Part shown: piece by piece, positions 25,251 through 34,851 of the stretch | Numbering within the stretch: position 1 is the stretch's first letter | Layout of the letters: every line of letters begins with the position of its first letter | NCBI RefSeq assembly: GCF_046569695.1 | Contig: NZ_JBKHUI010000009.1 | Coordinates: 124,001-188,000, forward strand | Direction: 5' to 3' | DNA: 64,000 nucleotides | DNA from: Kluyvera sp046569695 | Lineage (GTDB): Bacteria; Pseudomonadota; Gammaproteobacteria; Enterobacterales; Enterobacteriaceae | Position numbers and translations under genes: made by a program | Notes under the pieces: generated by a model | The model's database searches: none | What the model saw: only the letters and a program-made list of their open reading frames with translations | What the model was told of the DNA's origin: nothing

Positions 25251-26957
25251 ATGGCAATCGCAATTGGCCTCGATTTTGGCAGTGACTCAGTCCGCGCCCT
25301 GGCGGTAGATTGTGCGACGGGTGAAGAGATCGCGACCAGCGTCGAATGGTATCCACGCTGGCAGGAAGGGCGTTTCTGCGACGCGCCAAATAACCGTTTT
25401 CGCCACCATCCACGCGACTATATCGAATCAATGGAAGCCGCGCTGAAAGGCGTACTGGCTGAACTCTCCAGCGCACAACGTGCTGATGTCGTCGGCATTG
25501 GCGTCGACAGCACCGGCTCTACGCCTGCGCCTATTGATGCCGACGGTAACGTCCTGGCACTCAAAGAGGAGTTTGCCGACAACCCGAACGCCATGTTCGT
25601 GCTGTGGAAAGACCACACCGCGGTAGAAGAGGCGGAAGCCATCACCCGCCTGTGCCACCAGCCGGGCAAAGAAGACTACTCCCGCTATATTGGCGGCATT
25701 TATTCCAGCGAATGGTTTTGGGCCAAAATCCTGCACGTTACCCGCGAAGATAGCGCGGTGGCGCAGGCTGCCGCCTCGTGGATTGAGCTGTGCGACTGGG
25801 TGCCTGCTCTGCTCTCCGGTACGACTCGCCCGCAGGATATTCGCCGTGGCCGCTGCAGCGCCGGGCATAAATCCCTGTGGCACGACAGCTGGGGCGGTCT
25901 GCCGCCTGCGGCGTTCTTCGATGAGCTTGACCCTATTCTGAATCAGCACCTGCCGTGCCCGCTGTTTAGCGAAACCTGGACGGCAGATATTCCGGTCGGC
26001 CACCTGACCGCCGACTGGGCCGAACGCCTGGGGCTTTCCACCAAAGTGGCGATCTCCGGTGGCGCATTCGACTGCCATATGGGTGCCGTGGGCGCAGGTG
26101 CTCAGCCCAATGCGCTGGTGAAAGTTATCGGCACCTCAACCTGCGACATCTTAATTGCCGACAAAAACAGCGTCGGCAACCGCACGGTAAAAGGCATCTG
26201 CGGTCAAGTTGACGGCAGCGTGGTGCCGAACTTTATCGGCATGGAAGCGGGTCAGTCTGCCTTCGGCGATATCTACGCCTGGTTTGGCCGCGTGCTGGGC
26301 TGGCCGCTGGAACAGCTTGCAGCTCAACACCCAGAGCTGAAAGCGCAGATCAAAGACAGCCAAAAACAGCTGCTGCCAGCCCTGACAGAAGCCTGGGCTA
26401 ACAACCCGTCGCTTGACCATCTCCCCGTAGTTCTAGACTGGTTTAACGGCCGCCGTACCCCGAACGCCAACCAGCGTTTGAAAGGGGTGATCACCGACTT
26501 AAACCTCGCCACTGACGCCCCGGCGCTGTTCGGCGGGCTGATTGCCGCTACCGCTTTTGGCGCCCGCGCCATTATGGAGTGTTTCACCGAGCAAGGTATT
26601 CCGGTTAACAACGTCATGGCGCTGGGCGGCATCGCCCGTAAAAACCGCGTCATCATGCAGGCCTGCTGCGACGTTCTGAACCGTCCGCTGCAAATTGTCG
26701 CCTCTGACCAATGCTGTGCGCTGGGCGCGGCCATTTTCGCCGCCGTCGCCGCTGGCGTACATAGCGATATTCCGGCGGCCCAGCAACAAATGGCAAGCCG
26801 CGTCGAACACACCTTACAGCCGCGTCCACAGCAGGCTCAGCGCTTTGAAGAGCTTTATCAGCGCTACCTGCAGTGGGCCGTGAGCGCCGAACAACACTAT
26901 CTCCCTGCTGCATCCGCAGAAAAATCCGCGGCCTCTCAGGCAGCCCTGACTCATTAA
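25251..26957 (+). CDS. araB: AraB, L-ribulokinase
   Basis: FGGY-family kinase that phosphorylates L-ribulose to L-ribulose 5-phosphate. The start at MAIAIGLDFGSDSVRALAVD gives 568 residues, close to the E. coli length; the longer frame from 25140 runs through the promoter and is rejected. The phosphate-binding blocks DFGSDSVR and GGIARKNRVIMQACCDVL are visible. TGGAG lies ahead of the ATG. First gene of araBAD, ten bases before araA. Confidence 0.97.
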   Translation: MAIAIGLDFGSDSVRALAVDCATGEEIATSVEWYPRWQEGRFCDAPNNRFRHHPRDYIESMEAALKGVLAELSSAQRADVVGIGVDSTGSTPAPIDADGNVLALKEEFADNPNAMFVLWKDHTAVEEAEAITRLCHQPGKEDYSRYIGGIYSSEWFWAKILHVTREDSAVAQAAASWIELCDWVPALLSGTTRPQDIRRGRCSAGHKSLWHDSWGGLPPAAFFDELDPILNQHLPCPLFSETWTADIPVGHLTADWAERLGLSTKVAISGGAFDCHMGAVGAGAQPNALVKVIGTSTCDILIADKNSVGNRTVKGICGQVDGSVVPNFIGMEAGQSAFGDIYAWFGRVLGWPLEQLAAQHPELKAQIKDSQKQLLPALTEAWANNPSLDHLPVVLDWFNGRRTPNANQRLKGVITDLNLATDAPALFGGLIAATAFGARAIMECFTEQGIPVNNVMALGGIARKNRVIMQACCDVLNRPLQIVASDQCCALGAAIFAAVAAGVHSDIPAAQQQMASRVEHTLQPRPQQAQRFEELYQRYLQWAVSAEQHYLPAASAEKSAASQAALTH

Positions 26958-26967
26958 GGATACGACT

Positions 26968-28470
26968 ATGACCGTTTTTGATAATTATGAAGTGTGGTTT
27001 GTCATTGGTAGCCAGCACCTGTACGGGCCTGAAACGCTGCGCCAGGTGACGCAAAACGCGGAGCAGGTGGTCAATGCCTTAAATGCCGAAGCGAAACTGC
27101 CGTGCAAACTGGTGCTGAAACCACTGGGCACGCGCCCGGATGAAATTACCGCTATCTGCCGCGACGCTAACTACGATGACAAGTGTGCGGGTATGGTCGT
27201 CTGGCTGCACACCTTCTCTCCAGCGAAAATGTGGATCAACGGCCTGACCATCCTCAACAAACCGCTGCTGCAGTTCCACACTCAGTTCAATGCCTCCCTG
27301 CCGTGGGACAGCATTGATATGGACTTTATGAACCTGAACCAGACCGCGCACGGCGGCCGCGAGTTCGGCTTCATCGGCGCACGTATGCGCCAGCAGCACA
27401 GTGTGGTCACCGGCCACTGGCAGGATAAACACGCCCACGAGCGTATTGGCTCCTGGATGCGTCAGGCTGTCTCCAAACAGGATACCCGCCAGCTGAAAGT
27501 GTGCCGCTTCGGCGACAACATGCGTGAAGTGGCAGTCACCGACGGCGATAAAGTCGCCGCACAGATTAAATTCGGTTTCTCCGTCAATACCTGGGCGGTG
27601 GGCGACCTGGTGCAGGTGGTTAACGCCGTGACCGAAGGCGAAATCAACGCGCTGATTGACGAATACGAAAGCAGCTACCGCTTCACGCCAGCCACCCAAG
27701 TCCACGGCGATAAGCGCCAGAACGTACTGGACGCGGCGCGCATCGAACTGGGGATGAAACGCTTCCTGGAAGAAGGCGGTTTCCACGCGTTCACCACCAC
27801 CTTTGAAGATTTGCACGGTCTGAAGCAGTTGCCAGGCCTCGCCGTGCAGCGCCTGATGCAGCAGGGCTACGGCTTTGCGGGCGAAGGCGACTGGAAAACT
27901 GCCGCCCTGCTTCGCATTATGAAAGTGATGTCGACCGGTCTACAGGGCGGCACCTCATTTATGGAAGACTACACCTACCACTTTAACGGCGGCAACGACC
28001 TGGTCCTGGGCTCGCACATGCTGGAAGTCTGCCCATCCATTGCCGTAGAAGAGAAACCGCTGCTCGACGTTCAGCACCTGGGGATTGGCGGCAAAGCCGA
28101 CCCGGCGCGCCTTATCTTCAACACCCAAACCGGCCCGGCCGTCGTGGCGAGCATGATTGACCTCGGCGACCGTTATCGTCTGCTGGTCAACACCATCGAA
28201 ACGGTGAAAACCCCGCACGACCTGCCGAAACTGCCGGTGGCCAACGCCCTGTGGAAAGCCCATCCGAACCTGGAAACCGCCTCAGAAGCGTGGATCCTGG
28301 CCGGTGGCGCACACCACACCGTGTTCAGCCACGCGCTGACGCTGGAGGATATGCGCCAGTTCGCCGAACTGCACGATATCGAGATTGCCGTTATCGACAA
28401 CGACACCCGTCTGCCGGCGTTTAAAGACGCGCTGCGCTGGAACGAAGTGTATTACGGGTTCAAACGTTAA
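26968..28470 (+). CDS. araA: AraA, L-arabinose isomerase
   Basis: Manganese-dependent isomerase converting L-arabinose to L-ribulose in the cytoplasm. The 500 residues equal the E. coli protein; conserved segments FVIGSQHLYGPE at the start, FHTQFNASLPWDSIDMDFMN, and TFEDLHGLKQ with the catalytic glutamate region are present. A GGA-containing ribosome site precedes the ATG in the short gap after araB. A repeat-bearing spacer of 162 bases separates it from araD. Confidence 0.98.
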   Translation: MTVFDNYEVWFVIGSQHLYGPETLRQVTQNAEQVVNALNAEAKLPCKLVLKPLGTRPDEITAICRDANYDDKCAGMVVWLHTFSPAKMWINGLTILNKPLLQFHTQFNASLPWDSIDMDFMNLNQTAHGGREFGFIGARMRQQHSVVTGHWQDKHAHERIGSWMRQAVSKQDTRQLKVCRFGDNMREVAVTDGDKVAAQIKFGFSVNTWAVGDLVQVVNAVTEGEINALIDEYESSYRFTPATQVHGDKRQNVLDAARIELGMKRFLEEGGFHAFTTTFEDLHGLKQLPGLAVQRLMQQGYGFAGEGDWKTAALLRIMKVMSTGLQGGTSFMEDYTYHFNGGNDLVLGSHMLEVCPSIAVEEKPLLDVQHLGIGGKADPARLIFNTQTGPAVVASMIDLGDRYRLLVNTIETVKTPHDLPKLPVANALWKAHPNLETASEAWILAGGAHHTVFSHALTLEDMRQFAELHDIEIAVIDNDTRLPAFKDALRWNEVYYGFKR

Positions 28471-28480
28471 GCCGATTTTC

Positions 28481-28576
28481 CCCTCACCCTAACCCTCTCC
28501 CCCATGGGGAGAGGGAAACGATCGTGTGCATATTCGCCTTTCCCCCTCTCCCTTTGGGAGAGGGCCGGGGTGAGGG
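28481..28576. repeat. GC-rich interspersed inverted repeat, copy 1
   Basis: A 96-base element with arms CCCTCACCCTAACCCTCTCC and the near complement ending GGGTGAGGG, plus an inner CCCTCTCCC/GGGAGAGGG hairpin. It sits in the araA-araD spacer. A second, diverged copy lies at 54756-54876. This type of element is widespread in gamma-proteobacterial intergenic spacers. Confidence 0.8.
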
Positions 28577-28588
28577 AAATTCAGCATC

Positions 28589-28618
28589 GTAGGCCGGATA
28601 AGCAAAGCGCCATCCGGC
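28589..28618. repeat. REP unit before araD
   Basis: GTAGGCCGGATAAGCAAAGC followed by GCCATCCGGC, a single REP palindrome within the araBA-araD spacer, 15 bases upstream of the araD start codon. Confidence 0.8.
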
Positions 28619-28632
28619 ATTCAGGAGTGAAC

Positions 28633-29328
28633 ATGCTAGAAGATCTCAAACGCCAGGTCCTGGAAGCCAACCTGGCACTGCCCAAGCACAATCTGGTGAC
28701 CCTGACCTGGGGCAACGTCAGCGCCGTCGACCGCGAGCGCGGCGTGCTGGTTATCAAGCCCTCCGGCGTTGATTACAGCGTGATGACCGCCGAGGATATG
28801 GTGGTAGTGAGCCTGGCAACCGGTGAAGTGGTTGAAGGCAATAAAAAGCCGTCCTCGGATACCCCAACCCATCGCCTGCTGTACCAGGCGTTTCCAACCC
28901 TGGGCGGCATCGTGCACACCCATTCCCGTCACGCGACCATCTGGGCGCAGGCCGGGCAGCCCATCCCGGCAACCGGCACTACCCACGCGGACTATTTCTA
29001 CGGCTCGGTGCCCTGCACCCGCCTGATGACCGACGCGGAGATCAACGGCGACTACGAATGGGAAACCGGCGCGGTGATCGTCGAAACCTTCCGCGAGAAT
29101 GACATCGACCCGGCGCAGATGCCCGGCGTGCTGGTGCACTCCCACGGTCCGTTTGCCTGGGGGAAAAACGCCGAAGACGCGGTACATAACGCCATCGTGC
29201 TGGAAGAGATTGCCTATATGGGCATTTTTTGCCGCCAACTCGCGCCGCAGTTGCCGGATATGCAGCAAACGCTGCTGGATAAACATTATCTGCGCAAGCA
29301 TGGGGCGAAAGCGTATTACGGCCAATAA
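28633..29328 (+). CDS. araD: AraD, L-ribulose-5-phosphate 4-epimerase
   Basis: Zinc class II aldolase-like epimerase producing D-xylulose 5-phosphate, the end of arabinose catabolism. The ATG at 28633 with CAGGAGTGAAC ahead gives 231 residues as in E. coli; an in-frame start at 28504 would translate the repeat elements and is rejected. Zinc ligands are H95 and H97 (VHTHSRH) and a later histidine in the LVHSHGPFAWGK block. A GAGTCG/CGACTC hairpin (29334-29349) follows the stop. Confidence 0.97.
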   Translation: MLEDLKRQVLEANLALPKHNLVTLTWGNVSAVDRERGVLVIKPSGVDYSVMTAEDMVVVSLATGEVVEGNKKPSSDTPTHRLLYQAFPTLGGIVHTHSRHATIWAQAGQPIPATGTTHADYFYGSVPCTRLMTDAEINGDYEWETGAVIVETFRENDIDPAQMPGVLVHSHGPFAWGKNAEDAVHNAIVLEEIAYMGIFCRQLAPQLPDMQQTLLDKHYLRKHGAKAYYGQ

Positions 29329-29369
29329 CCCCGGAGTCGTCTGCGACTCAGGGATCTTACCGGCAACCC

Positions 29370-29385
29370 CTGTATAAACCACCAG
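29370..29385 (+). promoter_or_regulatory. LexA (SOS) box of polB
   Basis: CTGTATAAACCACCAG: the left half CTGT is perfect and the right half has one mismatch to ACAG of the CTGT-N8-ACAG consensus. It resembles the E. coli polB SOS box at the same place, so DNA-damage induction is expected but perhaps weaker. Confidence 0.8.
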
Positions 29386-29399
29386 CACTCTCCCCTAAA

Positions 29400-29427
29400 C
29401 CAGGCTATAATCAAGCCTGGTTTTTTT
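29400..29427 (+). terminator. Hairpin with U-tract between LexA box and polB
   Basis: Perfect 7-bp stem CCAGGCT/AGCCTGG, 7-base loop, seven T. It can end araBAD transcripts. A consensus -10 hexamer TATAAT occupies 29406-29411, i.e. the loop of the same hairpin, and may serve polB. Confidence 0.8.
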
Positions 29428-29443
29428 ATGGATGAGCTCACGC

Positions 29444-31801
29444 GTGACCCAGCCCCAAGCAGGTTTTCTCCTTACCCGTCACTGGCGGGATACCCCGCAG
29501 GGTACCGAACTGGCTTTCTGGCTGGCGACCGATAACGGCCCGCTGCAGGTCACGCTGCCGCCACAGGAGTCAGTGGCCTTTATCCCTGAAGCTCAGCGAG
29601 CACAGGTGGAACGCCTGCTGCAGGGCGAAAACGGCCTGCGTCTGGCTCCTCTCACCCTTAAAGACTTTCACCGTCAGCCGGTTTTCGGCTTCTACTGCCG
29701 CGCCCATCGCCAACTGATGCGGCTGGAAAAACTGCTGCGGGAAAACGGCATTACCGTCTACGAAGCCGATATTCGTCCACCAGAGCGCTATCTGATGGAG
29801 CGTTTTATTACCGCGCCGGTATGGGTGGAAGGCACGCCGCGCGGCGCAACGCTGACGCAGGCGCGCATGAAACCCAATCCGGAATACCGGCCGCCGTTGA
29901 AGTGGGTGTCGCTGGATATCGAAACCAGCCGCCACGGCGAACTCTACTGCATTGGTCTTGAAGGCTGCGGGCAGCGTACCGTCTATATGCTTGGATCAGA
30001 GCCTGAGCAGCCGCCGCAGGTGGATTTTCATCTTGAATATGTCGCCAGCCGTCCGCTACTGCTGGAAAAGCTCAACGCCTGGTTTGCTGAGCACGACCCG
30101 GACGTGCTGATTGGCTGGAACGTGGTGCAGTTCGACCTGCGCGTGCTGCAAAAGAGCGCCGAACGCTACCGGGTGCCGCTGCTATTAGGGCGTGGCAACA
30201 GCGAGCTGGAGTGGCGCGAGCACGGTTTTAAGAACGGCGTGTTCTTCGCACAGGCCGCCGGGCGCTTGATTATCGACGGCATCGACGCGCTGAAATCCGC
30301 CTTCTGGAGCTTTACCTCGTTTTCACTGGAAAACGTCGCCCGGGAGCTACTGGGAGAAGGCAAAGCCATTGATAACCCGTGGGACCGAATGGACGAAATT
30401 GACCGCCGTTTCGCCGAAGATAAGCCTGCGTTAGCCACCTATAACCTCAAAGACTGCGAGCTGGTCACGCGCATCTTCCACAAAACCGAGATCATGCCGT
30501 TTTTGCTGGAACGCGCAACGGTCAACGGGCTGGCGGTTGACCGGCACGGCGGTTCGGTGGCGGCCTTCAGCCACCTCTATTTTCCCCGCATGCACCGCCT
30601 CGGCTACGTGGCGCCCAACCTCGGCGAAGTGCCGCCGCAGGCAAGCCCCGGCGGCTATGTGATGGACTCGCGCCCCGGCCTGTATGATTCCGTACTGGTG
30701 CTGGACTACAAAAGCCTGTACCCGTCGATCATCCGCTCGTTCCTGATAGACCCGGTGGGGCTGATTGAAGGCATGGCGCACCCGGATACGCAGCATAGCA
30801 CCGAAGGTTTCCTCGACGCCTGGTTCTCTCGCGACAAGCACTGCCTGCCGGGGATCGTCAGCCAGATCTGGCACGCCCGCGATGAAGCCAAGCTGCATAA
30901 AAACAAGCCACTATCGCAGGCGCTGAAGATCATCATGAACGCCTTTTATGGCGTGCTGGGCACCAGCGCCTGCCGCTTTTTCGATCCGCGCCTGGCCTCG
31001 TCAATCACCATGCGCGGCCATGCGATCATGCGCCAGACCAAAGCGCTGATTGAATCTCAGGGCTACGACGTGATTTACGGCGACACCGATTCCACCTTCG
31101 TCTGGCTCAAACGGGCTCACGGTGAAGAAGAAGCCGGGGACATTGGCCGATCGCTGGTTGATTTTGTTAACCAGTGGTGGGCCGACGAGCTGCAGAAAAA
31201 AGGGCTGACCAGCGCGCTGGAACTGGAGTTTGAAACCCACTTCTGCCGTTTCCTGATGCCGACCATCCGCGGTGCCGATACCGGCAGCAAAAAGCGCTAT
31301 GCGGGGATGATTCAGGAAGGCAGCGAACAGCGGATGCTGTACAAAGGGCTGGAAACGGTACGCACCGACTGGACGCCGCTGGCGCAGCAGTTTCAGCAGG
31401 CGCTTTACCTGCGCATCTTCCGCAATGAGCCGTACCGGGACTTTATCCTTGAAACCATTGATAAACTGATGGCTGGCGAACTCGACGAACAACTGGTCTA
31501 CCGCAAGCAACTGCGCCGCCCACTGGCGGAATATCAGAAAAATATCCCGCCGCACGTACGCGCCGCCCGTCTTGCCGATGAACACAACGTGCGCTTAGGA
31601 CGCCCGCAGCAGTACCAACAGCGCGGCAGCATTCGCTACGTCTGGACCACCAACGGCCCGGAACCCGTGGCCTACCAGCAATCACCGCTCGATTACGACC
31701 ACTACCTGACCAAACAATTAGCCCCGGTTGCTGAAGGAATTCTCCCCTTTGTCGACGATGATTTTGCTACAATAGTGACTGGGCAACTGGGTCTATTTTG
31801 A
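29444..31801 (+). CDS. polB: PolB, DNA polymerase II
   Basis: Family B DNA polymerase with 3'-5' exonuclease, SOS-induced, acting in replication restart and translesion synthesis. The GTG at 29444 gives 785 residues (E. coli 783, also starting GTG). An in-frame ATG at 29432 is possible and would add four residues. The exonuclease motif is SLDIETSRHGELY (near residue 160), polymerase motif A DYKSLYPSII (near 420), and motif C YGDTDST (near 550). It ends TGQLGLF, the beta-clamp binding tail. The LexA box and a promoter/hairpin lie just upstream. Confidence 0.96.
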   Translation: MTQPQAGFLLTRHWRDTPQGTELAFWLATDNGPLQVTLPPQESVAFIPEAQRAQVERLLQGENGLRLAPLTLKDFHRQPVFGFYCRAHRQLMRLEKLLRENGITVYEADIRPPERYLMERFITAPVWVEGTPRGATLTQARMKPNPEYRPPLKWVSLDIETSRHGELYCIGLEGCGQRTVYMLGSEPEQPPQVDFHLEYVASRPLLLEKLNAWFAEHDPDVLIGWNVVQFDLRVLQKSAERYRVPLLLGRGNSELEWREHGFKNGVFFAQAAGRLIIDGIDALKSAFWSFTSFSLENVARELLGEGKAIDNPWDRMDEIDRRFAEDKPALATYNLKDCELVTRIFHKTEIMPFLLERATVNGLAVDRHGGSVAAFSHLYFPRMHRLGYVAPNLGEVPPQASPGGYVMDSRPGLYDSVLVLDYKSLYPSIIRSFLIDPVGLIEGMAHPDTQHSTEGFLDAWFSRDKHCLPGIVSQIWHARDEAKLHKNKPLSQALKIIMNAFYGVLGTSACRFFDPRLASSITMRGHAIMRQTKALIESQGYDVIYGDTDSTFVWLKRAHGEEEAGDIGRSLVDFVNQWWADELQKKGLTSALELEFETHFCRFLMPTIRGADTGSKKRYAGMIQEGSEQRMLYKGLETVRTDWTPLAQQFQQALYLRIFRNEPYRDFILETIDKLMAGELDEQLVYRKQLRRPLAEYQKNIPPHVRAARLADEHNVRLGRPQQYQQRGSIRYVWTTNGPEPVAYQQSPLDYDHYLTKQLAPVAEGILPFVDDDFATIVTGQLGLF

Positions 31802-31933
31802 CAGGTGACTAACGTCTCGCCATCCAGTACCATAGCGCCCTTTCCATTCCTGGACCAAATTCACTCGCCGCCTGTTTATAAAGGTGGTGGATGAATATTG
31901 CCTGCAATTTATTAAAGATAGAGCCGAACGCAT

Positions 31934-34840
31934 ATGCCTTTTACACTTGGTCAACGCTGGATCAGCGATACAGAAAGCGAACTGGGACTTGGTACCGTTG
32001 TTGCAATGGATGCACGCACCGTCACCCTACTCTTTCCGGCAACCGGAGAGAATCGTCTGTATGCCCGTAGCGACTCCCCCGTGACCCGCGTAATGTTTAA
32101 TCCCGGCGACACGGTAACAAGCCATGAAGGCTGGCAGTTGCTCGTTGACGAAGTTATAGAAGAAAATGGCCTGCTGGCCTACATTGGCACCCGCCAGGAC
32201 ACCGAAGAGACCGGTGTCATGATGCGCGAAGTGCTGCTCGACAGCAAACTGGTGTTCAGCAAACCGCAGGACCGTCTCTTTGCCGGGCAGATCGACCGAA
32301 TGGACCGCTTTGCGCTGCGCTACCGCGCGCGTAAATACCAGAGTGAACAATACCGTATGCCGTGGAGCGGCCTGCGCGGCCAGCGCACCAGCCTTATCCC
32401 GCACCAGCTCAATATCGCCCATGACGTGGGCCGTCGCCATGCGCCGCGCGTCCTGCTGGCGGACGAAGTGGGTTTAGGTAAAACTATCGAAGCCGGGATG
32501 ATCCTGCACCAACAGCTGCTGTCCGGTGCCGCTCAGCGCGTACTGATCATCGTCCCGGAAACCCTGCAGCATCAGTGGCTGGTTGAAATGCTGCGCCGCT
32601 TCAACCTGCGCTTTGCGCTGTTCGATGACGAACGCTATGCCGAAGCCCAACACGATGCCTACAACCCGTTTGAAACCGAACAGCTGGTTATCTGCTCGCT
32701 GGACTTCGTACGCCGCAACAAGCAGCGTCTGGAAAACCTGTGCGAAGCCGAGTGGGATATCATGGTGGTCGACGAAGCGCACCACCTGGTGTGGAGCGAA
32801 GAAGCGCCAAGCCGCGAATATCAAGCCATTGAACAGCTCGCCGAGCGCGTGCCTGGCGTACTGCTGCTGACGGCAACCCCGGAACAGCTGGGGATGGAAA
32901 GCCACTTTGCGCGTCTGCGTCTGCTGGACCCAAACCGCTTCCACGATTTTGAGCAGTTTGTTGAAGAACAGAAGAACTACCGCCCGGTAGCCGATGCCGT
33001 CGCCCTGCTGCTGGCAGGTAACAAGCTCAGCAACGACGAACTGAACATGCTGGGTGAGCTGATTGGCGAACAGGATATCGAAGCCCTGCTGCAGACCGCT
33101 AACAGCGATCGCGACGGCGCAGAAGCCGCTCGTCAGGAGCTTATCAGCATGCTGATGGACCGCCACGGCACCAGCCGCGTGCTATTCCGTAATACCCGTA
33201 ACGGCGTGAAGGGCTTCCCGAAACGCGAACTGCACACCATCAAGCTGCCGCTGCCGATGCAGTATCAGACGGCGATTAAAGTCTCCGGCATTATGGGTGC
33301 CCGTAAGAGCGCAGAAGAACGCGCCCGCGACATGCTCTACCCGGAGCAGATTTATCAGGAATTCGAAGGTGATACCGGCACCTGGTGGAACTTCGACCCG
33401 CGCGTGGAATGGCTGATGGGTTACCTGACCAGCCACCGCTCGCAGAAGGTGCTGGTAATCTGTGCTAAAGCAGCCACCGCGCTACAGCTGGAGCAGGTGC
33501 TGCGCGAGCGCGAAGGCATCCGTGCCGCCGTGTTCCACGAAGGCATGTCGATTATCGAACGTGACCGCGCCGCCGCCTGGTTCGGCGAAGAAGATAGCGG
33601 CGCGCAGGTGCTGCTGTGCTCGGAAATCGGTTCTGAAGGCCGTAACTTCCAGTTCGCCAGCAACCTGGTGATGTTCGACCTGCCGTTCAACCCGGACCTG
33701 CTGGAGCAGCGTATCGGCCGTCTGGACCGTATCGGTCAGGCGCACGATATTCAGATCCACGTCCCGTTCCTGGAAAAAACCGCCCAGTCGGTACTGGTTC
33801 GCTGGTTCCACGAAGGTCTGGACGCCTTTGAGCATACCTGCCCAACCGGCCGTACCATTTACGACAGCGTGCATGACCAACTGATCAACTACCTGGCCGC
33901 GCCGGAAAACAGCGACGGCTTTGACGATCTCATTAAGAGCTGCCGTGAACAGCACGAAGCGCTGAAAACCCAGCTGGAACAGGGCCGTGACCGCCTGCTG
34001 GAGATCCACTCCAACGGCGGTGAAAGAGCGCAGGCGCTGGCGGAAAGCATCGAAGAGCAGGATGACGACACCAATCTGATCGCCTTCGCCATGAACCTGT
34101 TCGATATCGTCGGTATCAACCAGGACGATCGCGGCGAGCACCTGATCGTACTGACCCCTTCCGACCACATGCTGGTTCCGGACTTCCCGGGCCTGCCGGA
34201 AGATGGCTGCACCGTGACCTTCGAGCGTGACGTAGCGCTGTCCCGCGAAGACGCGCAGTTCCTGACCTGGGAACACCCGCTGATTCACAACGGTCTGGAT
34301 CTGATCCTCTCCGGTGATACCGGCAGCAGCACCATCTCACTGCTGAAAAACAAAGCGCTGCCGGTGGGTACGCTGCTGGTTGAGCTGATTTACGTGGTTG
34401 AAGCGCAGGCGCCAAAACAGCTGCAGCTCAATCGTTTCCTGCCGCCAACGCCGGTGCGCATGCTGCTGGATAAGAACGGCACCAACCTCGCCACCCAGGT
34501 TGAGTTTGAGACCTTCAACCGTCAGCTCAGCGCGGTAAACCGTCATACCGGCAGCAAGCTGGTGAACGCAGTGCAGCAGGACGTGCATACTATTCTGCAA
34601 AAAGGCGAAGCGCAGATTGAGCAAGCCGCTCAGGCGCTGATTACCGCCGCGCGCGAAGAGGCGGACGAGAAGCTCAGCGCTGAACTGTCGCGTCTGGAAG
34701 CGTTGAAAGCGGTGAACCCAAACATCCGCGACGACGAACTGTCCGCGATTGAAAGCAACCGCCAGCAGGTGATGGAAAGCCTGTCGCAGGCGGGATGGCG
34801 TCTGGACGCGCTGCGTCTTATCGTCGTCACTCACCAGTAA
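31934..34840 (+). CDS. rapA: RapA (HepA), RNA polymerase recycling ATPase
   Basis: SWI2/SNF2-type ATPase that binds RNA polymerase and helps recycle it after termination. The 968 residues equal E. coli. Two tandem N-terminal Tudor-like domains (residues 1-110), helicase motif I DEVGLGKT (near 177-184), DEAH (near 280), motif VI region LLEQRIGRLDRIGQ, then spacer and C-terminal domains. A long 5' gap of 132 bases separates it from polB, so it has its own promoter. rluA follows 11 bases later. Confidence 0.97.
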   Translation: MPFTLGQRWISDTESELGLGTVVAMDARTVTLLFPATGENRLYARSDSPVTRVMFNPGDTVTSHEGWQLLVDEVIEENGLLAYIGTRQDTEETGVMMREVLLDSKLVFSKPQDRLFAGQIDRMDRFALRYRARKYQSEQYRMPWSGLRGQRTSLIPHQLNIAHDVGRRHAPRVLLADEVGLGKTIEAGMILHQQLLSGAAQRVLIIVPETLQHQWLVEMLRRFNLRFALFDDERYAEAQHDAYNPFETEQLVICSLDFVRRNKQRLENLCEAEWDIMVVDEAHHLVWSEEAPSREYQAIEQLAERVPGVLLLTATPEQLGMESHFARLRLLDPNRFHDFEQFVEEQKNYRPVADAVALLLAGNKLSNDELNMLGELIGEQDIEALLQTANSDRDGAEAARQELISMLMDRHGTSRVLFRNTRNGVKGFPKRELHTIKLPLPMQYQTAIKVSGIMGARKSAEERARDMLYPEQIYQEFEGDTGTWWNFDPRVEWLMGYLTSHRSQKVLVICAKAATALQLEQVLREREGIRAAVFHEGMSIIERDRAAAWFGEEDSGAQVLLCSEIGSEGRNFQFASNLVMFDLPFNPDLLEQRIGRLDRIGQAHDIQIHVPFLEKTAQSVLVRWFHEGLDAFEHTCPTGRTIYDSVHDQLINYLAAPENSDGFDDLIKSCREQHEALKTQLEQGRDRLLEIHSNGGERAQALAESIEEQDDDTNLIAFAMNLFDIVGINQDDRGEHLIVLTPSDHMLVPDFPGLPEDGCTVTFERDVALSREDAQFLTWEHPLIHNGLDLILSGDTGSSTISLLKNKALPVGTLLVELIYVVEAQAPKQLQLNRFLPPTPVRMLLDKNGTNLATQVEFETFNRQLSAVNRHTGSKLVNAVQQDVHTILQKGEAQIEQAAQALITAAREEADEKLSAELSRLEALKAVNPNIRDDELSAIESNRQQVMESLSQAGWRLDALRLIVVTHQ

Positions 34841-34851
34841 TCGGAGCCGCT

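Noticed and set aside
28504..28632. N-terminal extension of AraD from the ATG at 28504
   Set aside because: The extension is a translation of the inverted-repeat and REP elements; the ATG at 28633 has a good ribosome site and the family length.
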